Notes: a model not told the origin generated them from the sequence alone. A stretch of DNA of 64,000 nucleotides from Gaoshiqia sp050178015 (GCA_050178015.1 JBFXGM010000022.1:1-64000); one strand, 5' to 3'; counted from the first letter of the stretch, positions 35,571 through 46,144 are shown. Translations and numbers: made by a program.

Positions 35571-38018
35571 ATGATCAATTTAAGCATGGCAATCTTGAAA
35601 TTATTGAATACGAGGGAAAAGCTGATTCGGGTAATTCTGATCTTATTGGTCGTAATCGCAATCGGGGATCTGGCTCACGGTCAATCCGAAAAAGGCAGCA
35701 TTGCCGGCGTCATCCGTTCGGAAGCCGGGGAAAGCCTGCCCGGAGTGAATGTGCTGTTGGTACATCAGCAAAAAGGAACAGCCACCAATATTGACGGCAG
35801 CTTCGGGTTTCGTGATTTATTGCCGGGAAGCTATTTGCTGCAAACCAGTTGCATGGGCTTCGAACCAGCGCAAAAGGAAATTGAGCTGCAAGCCGGTCAG
35901 GAATTGAAGGTGGAGTTGCATTTGCAGGAAGAAACCTTCACCCTGAACGATGTGGTGGTAACCGGCAAGTCGGCTACCCGGCGGGTGATTGAGCAGGCGT
36001 ACCAGGTGGCTTCGGTTTCGACCAAAGAACTTTTCAACAGCACAGCCGATGCCAAAGCCGTGATGAACCGCATATCGGGTGTCCGCATTCAGGAAGATGG
36101 CGGACTGGGGTCGGATATCAACTTCACCCTGAACGGCTTTTCGGGCGACCAGGTGAAATTTTTCATGGACGGCATTCCGATGGACAATTTTGGTTCGTCA
36201 CTCGGCTTAAGCGACCTCCCGGTGAACCTGATCGAACGCATCGACGTCTATAAAGGAGTGGTGCCCGTTTGGTTGGGTACTGATGCCCTGGGGGGCGCCG
36301 TGAATATCGTCACCAACCGGAATCCCCGCTACTTCGACGCCTCTTATTCGGTCGGTTCGTTTCACACACACCGAGCTTCGGTAAACGGGGCCTGGACCAA
36401 TCCGCAAAACGGGTTTACCTTTCGCGCCAATGCCTTTTTGAACTATTCGGACAACGACTACAAGGTGCTGGCCGGTATTGTGCGCAACAATGTGATTGTC
36501 GATACGGCAGAAGTACGCCGGTTTCACGACCGCTACCGTTCGGGCGCCATCAAACTGGAAACGGGGGTTGTCAATAAAACCTATGCCGACAACCTGCTTT
36601 TCGGGCTCATTGCTTCGGCCAGCGATAAGCAAGTCCAGCACGGGGCCACCATGAGCACTGTTTACGGGGGCATCATGCGCAACAGCCAATCGCTGATCCC
36701 CAGCCTGCGCTTCAATAAAAAGAATTTGCTCACCGACGGGCTGGATGTCAGCCTGTACAGCGCCCTCAGTCTGAACGAGTCGCAGGTGATCGACACCCTG
36801 CGCGGGGTGCGTTACAACTGGCTGGGCGAGGCCACTGTCACTACGACCGGCGACGGACAAGTGTCGAATGATGGTGAATACTTCCGAACCTTCACCACCT
36901 TGGATGAAAAAGAATGGACTAATCAGCTGAATGTGGGCTATGCGATGAGCACACGGAGCTCGCTGGCGTTGAATTATGCTTTCAGCTATTTCCACCGCAA
37001 AGCGTTTGATACGGAAAACCCGGACCTGGCGGACAACAAGTTCCCGAAGTCGCTGACCAAAAACGTGTTGGGCCTGGCCTACAAGTTCGATTTCAACCGG
37101 CGGTGGAGCATGACCGCTTTTGGGAAGACCTTCGTCACCCAGGCAAAAACATCCAAAGAATTTGACTTTGCCCTGGAAACCCAGCGCGTGGAACCGGTAA
37201 GAAATAACCAGCACAATGTTGGCTACGGCCTTGCTTCAACCTACTTTGTTCTACCGGAGTTGCAAGTAAAGGCATCGTACGAACACAGCTCGCGGATGCC
37301 CATGCCGGAGGAAATTTTCGGCGATGGCTTGTTTATCGATGCCAACCCCGACCTGGGGCCTGAACAAAGCGACAATTTCAATTTGGGGGCCGAGTACCGG
37401 TTCCGGATGAAGGAATCTGAATTCGCCTTGGGCAGCAGCTTCATTTATCGCGAAGCTGACGATTTGATTTACACCGTCGTAACTATTGCCAGTCCGAAAA
37501 CCCGGTACGACAACCTGAATAAAACCCGGGTGCTCGGGGTGGAAGGCAACTTCCTGTACCGTTACCGGGAATGGTTCCGGGTGGGCGGGAATGTGACTTT
37601 TCAGGATATGACCGACCAGGCCGAATTCATCCGGAACGATTCCTATACCGGTTCGGGTTGGCAGAAGAATTATCACTACGGATACCGCCTGCCCAATAAA
37701 CCTTACTTTTTTGGCAGCGCGAATGCCGGTTTCAGTTTTGCCGGCGTGGGAGCGCCTTCTTCGGGCCTGAACCTGAACTACTTCTTCAACTTTGTGGAGA
37801 AATATTTCTTGACCTGGACCGAGATGGGATCCCCCAACAACAACTATGTCATTCCGCGCCAAACAACACACGACCTGGAAGTAAGCTACAGCGTACAGAA
37901 CGGCAAGTACAACATTTCGGCCGAATGCCGCAATTTGTTCGATGCCCGGGTGTACGACAAATATTACCTCCAAAAGCCGGGTCGTTCGTTTGCCGTTAAA
38001 CTGCGATACACCCTTTAA
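35571..38018 (+). CDS. xusA: TonB-dependent siderophore receptor, XusA-like
   Basis: About 815 aa from ATG 35571 (MINLSMAILKLLNTREKLIR, then signal helix VILILLVVIAIGDLAHG); ATG 35586 is an alternative, and an upstream codon at 35496 would add 25 residues without signal-peptide character. A CarboxypepD_reg-like domain (SIAGVIRSEAGESLPGVNVL) is followed by a plug (VKFFMDGIPMDNFGSSLGLS, ERIDVYKGVVPVWLGTDALG) and a barrel ending in AVKLRYTL. There is no STN domain and no SusD partner. The next two genes encode DUF4374 and PepSY proteins, the order of the Bacteroides XusABC xenosiderophore system, so ferric-siderophore import is likely. Orthology is inferred from context. Confidence 0.8.
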   Translation: MINLSMAILKLLNTREKLIRVILILLVVIAIGDLAHGQSEKGSIAGVIRSEAGESLPGVNVLLVHQQKGTATNIDGSFGFRDLLPGSYLLQTSCMGFEPAQKEIELQAGQELKVELHLQEETFTLNDVVVTGKSATRRVIEQAYQVASVSTKELFNSTADAKAVMNRISGVRIQEDGGLGSDINFTLNGFSGDQVKFFMDGIPMDNFGSSLGLSDLPVNLIERIDVYKGVVPVWLGTDALGGAVNIVTNRNPRYFDASYSVGSFHTHRASVNGAWTNPQNGFTFRANAFLNYSDNDYKVLAGIVRNNVIVDTAEVRRFHDRYRSGAIKLETGVVNKTYADNLLFGLIASASDKQVQHGATMSTVYGGIMRNSQSLIPSLRFNKKNLLTDGLDVSLYSALSLNESQVIDTLRGVRYNWLGEATVTTTGDGQVSNDGEYFRTFTTLDEKEWTNQLNVGYAMSTRSSLALNYAFSYFHRKAFDTENPDLADNKFPKSLTKNVLGLAYKFDFNRRWSMTAFGKTFVTQAKTSKEFDFALETQRVEPVRNNQHNVGYGLASTYFVLPELQVKASYEHSSRMPMPEEIFGDGLFIDANPDLGPEQSDNFNLGAEYRFRMKESEFALGSSFIYREADDLIYTVVTIASPKTRYDNLNKTRVLGVEGNFLYRYREWFRVGGNVTFQDMTDQAEFIRNDSYTGSGWQKNYHYGYRLPNKPYFFGSANAGFSFAGVGAPSSGLNLNYFFNFVEKYFLTWTEMGSPNNNYVIPRQTTHDLEVSYSVQNGKYNISAECRNLFDARVYDKYYLQKPGRSFAVKLRYTL

Positions 38019-38053
38019 CTAATTGATTGAATAACCCATAAATTTTTTAACCC

Positions 38054-39280
38054 ATGAAAATTTTTAAATACGTTTCGAAATGGACTTTGCTATCCCTGCT
38101 GATTGCCTCAACCGCGCTGTTTCCAGCCTGTTCGGAGAAAGAATCGGAAGAGGAATACATCGGCAACGATGCCTTTGTGCTCACGCTGGCCTATGCCGGG
38201 GCCAACTTCAACTACGACTATTATACCGTCCGGTTTGATGATGTGATGAGCGGAAGCCTGTCGGCCGTAGGGAAAGGCTACCATCAGCTGGGCTATTTTT
38301 CGTACGATAAAATTGGCGATCAGATCTTCTCCACCGGAGGCTTGGGAACTGCCGGCATTGTCGGGTTGACAAAGGGAGCTGACGGTTCGATCCGGGAAGT
38401 TGGAGGAGCGTTGTCGTTCGACAACAGCTTGCAGGATGTTATTGAAACAGAAGACCAAAAGCTGGTTGGCGTAGAAATTTCATCCAGTTCGGATGTGGTG
38501 AAACTTCACATCCTTGAACCGGAAACCGTAACGGTAAACGCCACCAAATCCATCGCGGTCTCTAACCTCACCAGTGTTGCCGGCCCCAGCTACTCGGGCA
38601 TGGTGCAAAGCGGCAATTACCTGTACCTGAGCTACTACATCAGCGACCCCACCACCTATGCAACCCCAAACACCGACGAAGCTCAGGTAGCCGTTTTTAG
38701 CTACCCATCGCTGGAGTTTGTGAAAGTGATGACCGATGACCGTACCGGTCCGATTGGTGGTTTCGGAACCAAATCGGGACTGATAAAGGATGAAAGCGGC
38801 AACGTTTATGCCCTGTCGCACAGCAATCCAGCCAATGGGTTCAGCCAATTTACCACCGAACCTGCCATTTTACGAATCAACCGCAACAGCACCGAATTCG
38901 ACCAAAGCTACCTGTTCCGCTTCAACGATGTCGCCGAAGGAAAAACTACGGGCCACCTGATCTACCTGGGCAACGGGAAGGTATTCGCCGAAATGAATAC
39001 TGCCGATCGCAGTGAGCAGTCTGCCTGGTCGGATGCTCCGCTACGTCCGGCAGTGCTCGATCTGAACAGCAAAACCATCAACTATATCAGCAACATTCCC
39101 GAACATACCGGCATTGGCCGGAAGCTGGCTTCGACAGTCTTGTACGACGGCAACTACCTCTACATGAGTATTCCGGAAGAAGTAAGTACTTACATTTACC
39201 GGATTGACCTGACCAATTACACCGCTACTAAAGGCGCTGAAGTGGAGGCCAATTTCGTGGCCGGTTTCTTCAAAATGTAA
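38054..39280 (+). CDS. xusB: DUF4374 lipoprotein, XusB-like siderophore-binding protein
   Basis: 408 aa. Lipobox LFPAC gives Cys26, followed by an acidic linker (SEKESEEEYIG). The rest shows repeated beta-propeller-like strands (FSYDKIGDQIFSTGGLGTAG, GNYLYLSYYISDPTTYATPN, GNYLYMSIPEEVSTYIYRID) matching DUF4374. XusB of Bacteroides thetaiotaomicron is a DUF4374 surface lipoprotein that binds ferric enterobactin-type siderophores. The position between a TonB receptor and a PepSY protein fits. Substrate here unknown. Confidence 0.82.
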   Translation: MKIFKYVSKWTLLSLLIASTALFPACSEKESEEEYIGNDAFVLTLAYAGANFNYDYYTVRFDDVMSGSLSAVGKGYHQLGYFSYDKIGDQIFSTGGLGTAGIVGLTKGADGSIREVGGALSFDNSLQDVIETEDQKLVGVEISSSSDVVKLHILEPETVTVNATKSIAVSNLTSVAGPSYSGMVQSGNYLYLSYYISDPTTYATPNTDEAQVAVFSYPSLEFVKVMTDDRTGPIGGFGTKSGLIKDESGNVYALSHSNPANGFSQFTTEPAILRINRNSTEFDQSYLFRFNDVAEGKTTGHLIYLGNGKVFAEMNTADRSEQSAWSDAPLRPAVLDLNSKTINYISNIPEHTGIGRKLASTVLYDGNYLYMSIPEEVSTYIYRIDLTNYTATKGAEVEANFVAGFFKM

Positions 39281-39346
39281 CAACGAACAAGATATCAACG
39301 CCATACCGGTTTTATCGGGAAGGATGATTCCGGTATGGCTCAATTT

Positions 39347-40561
39347 ATGAACGATACATCGAAAACAGCCATGAATTCATTCCGAAGCAAACTTGGTCAG
39401 CTGAGCAGATGGCTCCACCTTTGGCTGGGGTTAACCTCCGGCTTAATTGTTTTTATTGTGAGTATTACCGGTTGCCTCTATGTTTTTCAATCGGAAATCA
39501 AAGATGCCCTGGAACCCTGGCGCTTTGTGGAGGCGCAAGGCAAGCCTTTTGTTCCGCCAAGCCAGCTGGTGGACACGGCGCTGGTTTATATGCCGGGGAA
39601 AACGCCCACCGGCCTGACTTACGAAGATGAAACAGGCGCAGCGGCCGTGGGTTTTTATTATATCGAGAATGACAAGCTCGACTTTGGCGTCGTGTTCATG
39701 AACCCGTATTCCTGTGAGTTCATCCGCAAGCAGGAAGCCGTGTTGCATGGCAGTTTCGACTTCTTCCAGTTTATCATGAAAGGTCACCGTCACCTGTGGC
39801 TACCCGAAGCAATCGGCAAAAGGGTAGTGGGAATTGGCGCCCTGGTTTATGTGGTTTTACTCATCACCGGGCTCATCATGTGGTGGCCCGCGAGCTGGAA
39901 AAAGAAACATCGCGAACGAAGTTTCCGCGTTAACTGGAAGGCCGGTTTTAAACGGCTGGTCTTTGATTTACACAGTGTCTCCGGATTTTATATCCTGATT
40001 TTTGTGCTCATCATTGCCTGCACTGGTTTGGTGTGGAGTTTTAAGTGGGTGGAAAATTCGGTGTATTACCTGGCCTCGGGCGGAGAATCAAAAGTTGAAC
40101 ACGCGCATCCGCATTCTGATGTTTCGAAGGCTGCCCTGGCGGTGAGCGACAGCATCCCTGCCATCGACCGTGCCTGGTACCTGACGCTGGCCCAAAACCC
40201 AAACCCGGAGCGCATCTACATGACCCCCCATTTAGCGGAAGAAGATGAAGCAATCGAGATTTTGGTGTTCCACAAGAAAGGAAAATTCTATCACCACGAC
40301 GAGTATTTTTACGATCGTTACACCCTGGAGCCCCTGGCGGTTGAAAAGTATGTTGACGCCGGGTTTGCCGATAAACTCAACCTGATGAATTACGACATTC
40401 ATACCGGCGCTATCTTGGGCTTGCCCGGAAAAATCCTGGCTTTTATCGTCAGTTTAATCAGCGCCAGCTTACCGGTAACCGGTTTTCTGGTTTGGCTCAA
40501 TAAGCGAAAGGCACAGCGTAAATTCCGGCATTCAATGGAGGGGCAGCAAGGAAAAAGATAA
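39347..40561 (+). CDS. xusC: PepSY-associated membrane protein, XusC-like (probable ferric-siderophore reductase)
   Basis: About 404 aa from ATG 39347; ATG 39335 and ATG 39371 are alternatives. The PepSY_TM layout is clear: helix 1 LWLGLTSGLIVFIVSITGCL with preceding HLW, a periplasmic PepSY domain, helix 2 around VVGIGALVYVVLLITGLIMW, a third helix after LVFDLHSVSGFYILIFVLII, and a C-terminal helix ILAFIVSLISASLPVTGFLV. Conserved His residues (KGHRHLW, DLHSVSG, YDIHTG) are typical of this family, which is proposed to reduce or process ferric siderophores at the inner membrane. Confidence 0.82.
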   Translation: MNDTSKTAMNSFRSKLGQLSRWLHLWLGLTSGLIVFIVSITGCLYVFQSEIKDALEPWRFVEAQGKPFVPPSQLVDTALVYMPGKTPTGLTYEDETGAAAVGFYYIENDKLDFGVVFMNPYSCEFIRKQEAVLHGSFDFFQFIMKGHRHLWLPEAIGKRVVGIGALVYVVLLITGLIMWWPASWKKKHRERSFRVNWKAGFKRLVFDLHSVSGFYILIFVLIIACTGLVWSFKWVENSVYYLASGGESKVEHAHPHSDVSKAALAVSDSIPAIDRAWYLTLAQNPNPERIYMTPHLAEEDEAIEILVFHKKGKFYHHDEYFYDRYTLEPLAVEKYVDAGFADKLNLMNYDIHTGAILGLPGKILAFIVSLISASLPVTGFLVWLNKRKAQRKFRHSMEGQQGKR

Positions 40562-40733
40562 AGGCATCCCGGGGAATTTCTTATTTAGGTCTTTTCGGTA
40601 AGGAACGTTCTTTTTATGTCGGTTCACCGGATTGGAACAAGCTGGCTTGTACAATTCAAGTTTTAGTCATAATTTTAAAATTCTGATTTGAGCTTGTTTT
40701 GTTTTTCAAACCCTTCTGTAAGTGGCTAATCTT

Positions 40734-41369
40734 GTGAGTATTAGGCAAAGCATCATAACACAAAGGTCTGTCTGGGAAAGAATGAAGAAAGGAGATCAAG
40801 CTGCACTGGCTGACCTTTTCTCCTGTCATTACCCGGATTTGTACCACTATGGCTTAAAGATCCTTAACTTACCCGATTTGATTGACGACTCGATCCAGGA
40901 TGTGTTTATCCGGATCTGGGAAAAAAGAGGTACCCTTGGAGAAGTTCTAAATCCACAAGCCTACCTGATCAGCTGTTTGCGGCGTAAATTGTTCGAAAAT
41001 AAAGAGAAATATTTCGGACAAGACTTCTCGGACAAGACTGATATCGAAACCCAGGCGGCCTTCCGCTTCGAACCAGCCGAATTTATGGAGGTGGAGGAAA
41101 CAACAGAGCAACTTCGACAATCCATGATTCGGGCGATAAACAGGCTTCCCGAACGCCAACGCGAACTGATTTTGCTACGCTTTTATAACAATTTGCCTTA
41201 CCGCGAAATTGCCCGGATTATGAATATTAACGAGCAAAGCGTTAAAAATTTGATGCAACGGGCCCTCACACACCTGCGCCTTCACACCAACCGGGAAGTA
41301 CAGGAAGGAGTGGATTCTCTGAAAGATCTCAGTTTAACCCTTTTTGTATTTTTCCGAAAAAAAAATTAG
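40734..41369 (+). CDS. ECF RNA polymerase sigma-70 factor (pectin PUL 2)
   Basis: About 211 aa from GTG 40734 (GTG 40722 is also possible). The first in-frame ATG, at 40782, would cut into the conserved start of region 2 (SVWERMKKGDQAALADLFSC), so a GTG start is preferred. Region 2 continues DSIQDVFIRIWEKRG. Region 4 reads INRLPERQRELILLRFYNNL and YREIARIMNINEQSVKNLMQ. A FecR anti-sigma gene follows 65 bp downstream, then susC and susD. It is therefore the dedicated regulator of the third PUL. The 160-bp gap before it shows no strong terminator for the xus genes. Confidence 0.88.
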   Translation: MSIRQSIITQRSVWERMKKGDQAALADLFSCHYPDLYHYGLKILNLPDLIDDSIQDVFIRIWEKRGTLGEVLNPQAYLISCLRRKLFENKEKYFGQDFSDKTDIETQAAFRFEPAEFMEVEETTEQLRQSMIRAINRLPERQRELILLRFYNNLPYREIARIMNINEQSVKNLMQRALTHLRLHTNREVQEGVDSLKDLSLTLFVFFRKKN

Positions 41370-41434
41370 AATTTACCAGGTACCTTTTTTACTTTTTACT
41401 CTCTATCTAATTAAAGAGCAGAAAAGCCGTATCT

Positions 41435-42526
41435 ATGGTAAATCACAAAAAATTAGAACAACTACTTGCGGATGAGAACTTTCAGGATGATCTTCGGGCA
41501 GTGCTGAAAGATCCTCAACGGATGAAAGTTCAGTTCATTCAGAAGTACTCGATCCGTGAAGAAGAATTTCAATATGCACAGCGCATTCTCGGTACTCTCG
41601 CCTTTCAACGAGCAGAAATTGACCATAAACAGATCGATAAATCTTTCAATCGGGTCCTGGAGCAAATTGAGAAGCCAAGGATCCTGGCAAATAAGAAACC
41701 AACAGTTAGCCTTTGGTTCACACGTATCGCAGCTGTTTTGACTCTCCCGCTGTTGCTAACCACCTTTTATTTTTATCAGCAAACGCGCATATTACAGTTC
41801 CCGGCTCAACCGGCTTCCGGCTTGGTGGCCCAACACACGTTTTATGCCCCCTTGGGCATAAAAACCCAGGTGGTGCTGCCCGACGGTTCGTTGGTCTGGC
41901 TGAATTCCGGAAGCAGTCTGACATTTCCGGTAGCTTTTCAACCCAATCAACGGGAAATTCAATTGCAGGGAGAGGCTTATTTTGAGGTGGTAAAGAACCC
42001 TGCTGCCCCCATGTTGGTTTCCACCGAACACATGAAAATCAAGGTTTATGGAACGAAATTCAATGTGAACGCTTTTGCTGATGACCAGATTGTCCGCACA
42101 ACTCTGGTGGAAGGAAAAGTGACCCTGATCCCTGAAAACAATACAAAGGAATATGCCTTGAGTCCGGGATATACCGCACTGTACTGCTCGGAAACAAAAG
42201 AAATTAAAGCCAGTGAGGTAACCAATATGACGGCCTACACCGGATGGAAAGACGGAAAACTTCTGCTTCAGGATGAAAACTTCGGAGATATTCTAAAAAA
42301 ATTGGAACGCTGGTACAATGTGGAAATCCAGTTATCGGATCCATCGCTGGCTGACTATACCTTGTATGCAACCTTTGTTGATGAGAGTATTGAACAAGTA
42401 TTAAGCATTATTTCCAATTCCTTACCTATCCAGGTAGAATTTCCAAAGCGAATAAGACAAGCTGACGGGAGCTATGCCAAACGAAAAATAATGATACACA
42501 GAAACTGGGCTAAAGCCATTTCTTAG
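41435..42526 (+). CDS. FecR-family anti-sigma factor (pectin PUL 2)
   Basis: 363 aa. Long N-terminal cytoplasmic part, one membrane helix at about 93-114 (TRIAAVLTLPLLLTTFYFYQ), FecR domain (KTQVVLPDGSLVWLNSGSSL, VEGKVTLIPENNTKEYALSP) and a DUF4974-like end (NFGDILKKLERWYNVEIQL). Same order and architecture as in the other two PULs. The following susC is interrupted in its leader, so the signal this protein should receive may be missing. Confidence 0.9.
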   Translation: MVNHKKLEQLLADENFQDDLRAVLKDPQRMKVQFIQKYSIREEEFQYAQRILGTLAFQRAEIDHKQIDKSFNRVLEQIEKPRILANKKPTVSLWFTRIAAVLTLPLLLTTFYFYQQTRILQFPAQPASGLVAQHTFYAPLGIKTQVVLPDGSLVWLNSGSSLTFPVAFQPNQREIQLQGEAYFEVVKNPAAPMLVSTEHMKIKVYGTKFNVNAFADDQIVRTTLVEGKVTLIPENNTKEYALSPGYTALYCSETKEIKASEVTNMTAYTGWKDGKLLLQDENFGDILKKLERWYNVEIQLSDPSLADYTLYATFVDESIEQVLSIISNSLPIQVEFPKRIRQADGSYAKRKIMIHRNWAKAIS

Positions 42527-42591
42527 AAAAGGAAAAACAGAAGATAGCCTAACAAAAAAGAAATGCCTATGTAGGAACATCACTAAACAAG

Positions 42592-42621
42592 AACAGGAAA
42601 GAGCGGCAACTCCTTCCTGTT
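42592..42621 (+). promoter_or_regulatory. Hairpin in the anti-sigma/susC intergenic region (pectin PUL 2)
   Basis: AACAGGAA pairs perfectly with TTCCTGTT around a 14-nt loop, 65 bp after the anti-sigma stop and 48 bp before the susC ATG. Only a short TTTGG follows, so terminator strength is uncertain. Confidence 0.5.
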
Positions 42622-42669
42622 TGGATAAAAATTACGGATTTATTATCACTAACAAATCAATTCAAAAGT

Positions 42670-45600
42670 ATGAAAAAAAACAAAAGAATCCACTACGGAG
42701 ACCTGCTTGTCAGGCACTTCGGAAAAATTGCACTAAAAATGAAACTAACAACCGTATTCATTTAACTCTGGATTATTCAGTCTGTATCGCTGAACAGCTA
42801 TTCCCAATCCACTCGATTGACCATTGAACTGCGGGATGTGTCGGTCGTTGACGCCCTGCGTACCATTGAAGATCAAAGTGAGTTCTACTTCGTCTATAAC
42901 AAAGATGCTATTGATCTGGAAAGGAAAGTGAGCCTGGAAGCCAGAAATCTGTCGATTCAGGAGATACTGGACCATATGTTTCAGGAAACAAACGTCGGCT
43001 ATCAGATATCTGACCGTCACATTATCTTATCCACCCTTCAGGCCAATCAGCAACCTCGAACAGTTGGCGGAAAAGTGACCGATGCAACCGGCGCCTCATT
43101 ACCTGGCGTTACTGTTGTCGTAAAAGGAACGACCCAAGGGACAATTACAGACATCGACGGCGTATATTCACTTGCGAATGTACCCGTAAATTCCACCTTG
43201 GTATTTTCTTTCGTTGGTATGGAAAGCCAAGAGGTTCCCGTCGGTACCCAAAGTAATATTCAGGTTGTGATGAGAGAAGAAACCATCGGTATTGAAGAGG
43301 TAGTTGCTGTTGGATATGGTACGATGAAAAAGAGTGACTTAACCGGATCGATTGGGAGTGTAAAATCGGAAAACCTCGTTTCCAGAGGATCCACTTCGGT
43401 TATGGAAGGTTTACAAGGTCAGGTTGCCGGTGTGAATATCCAGCAGGTATCCAGCCGTGCCGGCGATGGTTTTAGTGTTCAAATTCGCGGTAAAAGCTCC
43501 ATGCAGGGAGGCGAGCCTTTATATGTGATAGATGGGGTGGTTTGCGATAATATGAACTTCCTGAATCCAATGGATATCGAGAAAATCGACGTGCTAAAGG
43601 ATGCTTCATCCACCGCTATTTATGGTTCGCGTGCCACTAACGGCGTGTTGATCATTACGACCAAAAAGGGAACGGAAATCTCGGATAAAACAAAAACCCT
43701 GGTCAGTTACGATGCCTATTACGGGGTTAAGAAATCAGCCTACATGCCCGATTTTATGGATGGTGACGAATTTTTGAAATATCGGTTTTCCCGGTATGTA
43801 AGCTCCTCCATGAATGCGGCTACCGGTGCAACAACCTGGAACATGACTGATGCTAATTTCCGGAATTTTTGGGGTGGCGACAGTCCGGTAATCAAAGAAT
43901 TCTATGCCGATAAAAACTACACATATTGGCCTGATATTGTGCTTCGCGATGGACAGCAGCAAAACCATTTTGTCAATGTTGCCGGTAACAGCAAAGATAT
44001 AAGTTATCGTGTTGGTGTAGGTTATCAATCGGAAAAAGGAATCCTATACGATGAGTACGAACGATGGAACGTGAAAGCCAGTTTCGATTCAAACATAAGT
44101 GATCAACTCACTGTCGGTTTTAATGCCAACCTGGCTACTTCATTGCAAAACAGAGGAAGTCAACGGTCAGTACAAACCGGGTTCAATATGTCGCCGGTTA
44201 TGCCGGCTTACTATTGGGAAGGCGAAAATGAAGGTGAACCGATTGTTCAGCCAGGCAAAGATGCAGCCGTTTATCCCAGCGGTGGTGGCCCCACTTCAAC
44301 TCTGAACCCGGTCGTTGATCGCATGAATTCGACCGATGATCTTCGTGCCTATTATGTGATGGCCAATACGTATTTGCAATTTAACCCCGTAAAAGATATC
44401 GTTTTAAAGACCACTTTCTCGCCCATGTACACCAAAAAGCATAATGGTATTTTTTATGGCGTAGATACAGAAAGCCGACGTGGTAAAACTAATTATGCCG
44501 AAGACAATAGCGATGAAGTATTCTCTTACACGTGGGATAGCCAGGCCAACTATATGAAACGGATTGGTGACCACAATTTTAATCTCTTAGGGTTGGTGAG
44601 TGTTTACAGTCAAACGAACGAAGGAAGCAACATGACCGTGGTTGATATGCCTTTTGATGTGAAATGGTACAACCTGGCTTCAGGAACCGTTCAAAATCAA
44701 GGCAGTTACTTTGAAAAGATCACCATGCTTTCGTATGTGGCTCGTTTAAACTATGATTACAAGGGAAAATACCTGGCCACAATCTCCAGCCGGTGGGATG
44801 GTAGCTCCAAGTTTAAGAAAGAAAACCAGTGGGGAGTATTCCCATCAGCAGCATTGGCCTGGCGTATGTCGGAAGAAAGCTTTTTGGATGCAGCTAGCTG
44901 GTTGACCAACCTGAAGCTTCGCGTCAGCTATGGCATAACCGGGAACAATGCACACGTAGGTCCGTATGACACTCGTGCTTTGGCAGATACAAAGTATTAC
45001 TATAATTTCGGAAACGCCGTTGCCAATGGTTACGGATATAGCTTGACAAACTCAGAACTTACCTGGGAGAAAACCAATGAGATTAACCTGGGTATTGATT
45101 TCGGACTTTGGAACAATCGCGTTTACGGCTCTGTTGACGCTTACCACAAAGTCTCGAAAGATTTGTTGATGGAGATGGACACCCCCTTTGAATTAGGTTC
45201 ATCAACCGGCTCTATTTGGAGCAATGTTGGGAAGGTTAAAAACCAAGGGGTTGAAGTTCAATTGACAACTGTAAACGTGCAGAAGAAAGATTTTGTATGG
45301 ACAACTTCCTTCACCTTTGCCCGCAATAAAAATGAGATTCTCGAACTAAACGGCGGCAAAGAAGATTTGACCGGAAACTGGTGGTTTATCGGTCAGCCTA
45401 TTGACGTCGTTTACGGCTATGTTTTGGATGGTGTGTGTACCGCAGAGGAATCCGCTGCATTTGCAACCGACCCGACCAAGAAAACGAAGTTTTACGAAGG
45501 AGAAATGAAGATCAAAGACGTTGACGGATCCGGCACGATTGATCCTGAGGATAAAACAATCCAGGGGCATGTTGAGCCAACGTGGACCGGTAGCTTAATT

Positions 45601-46125
45601 TCCAACCTCAACTATAAAAACTTCGACTTCTCCTTCAGCATCTACTCTTCACAAGGCAGTAAAGTGTACAGCCCGTTTATGGGAAGTTTTGCCAGCTACA
45701 GCAGTCGTGGAACCCAACGTCTGAGTGTGGATTATTACATTCCTGATGGTGCCCCGGTTTTGGGAGAAGATGGCACAATTTCAACTCAACAAGGTACCCA
45801 CTACGGGAGTTATCCTTTCCCAACCGGAGGAGCAAACAATGCCGGTGCCGGTTCTTTCTGGATCAACAGTAAAGACGGAAGTCAGTATTTTGTTGACAAT
45901 TCGTATGTTAAAGTGAAAAACATCACACTTGGATATACGCTTCCTAAGAACCTGACATCAAAGATGAAGGTTTCCAATTTCCGGGTTTACGTCAATGTGC
46001 TGAATCCATTCACCTTCACCGACTACAACGGATTTGACCCCGAATGGGCGGATGCCGAAGTTAATAACGGGGCTGGTGGTGTAAGCTCCAGAACTTATCA
46101 GATTGGTGTAAACGTAAAATTTTAA
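42670..46125 (+). pseudogene. SusC/RagA-type receptor with STN domain; TAA stop inside the signal-peptide region (pectin PUL 2)
   Basis: Read from ATG 42670 in one frame, the N-terminus is MKKNKRIHYGDLLVRHFGKI, ALKMKLTTVFI, then TAA (42763-42765), then LWIIQSVSLNSYSQSTRLTI and an uninterrupted receptor of ~1100 aa. The stop falls in the hydrophobic export signal; TTA or TCA changed at one base would restore it. After it, STN (VVDALRTIEDQSEFYFVYNK), CarboxypepD_reg (VGGKVTDATGASLPGVTVVV), plug (EPLYVIDGVVCDNMNFLNPM, KDASSTAIYGSRATNGVLII) and barrel (QIGVNVKF) are intact. The first downstream start-type codon, TTG 42817, lacks a signal peptide. Either a recent nonsense mutation, a sequencing error, or recoding. 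The intact body argues the change is very recent. Confidence 0.75.
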
Positions 46126-46144
46126 CCCTAAAGACGATTAAGAT

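Noticed and set aside
42817..46125. susC starting at TTG 42817
   Set aside because: This start removes the signal peptide, while in-frame sequence upstream encodes a typical SusC leader interrupted only by one TAA, so the gene was described from ATG 42670.
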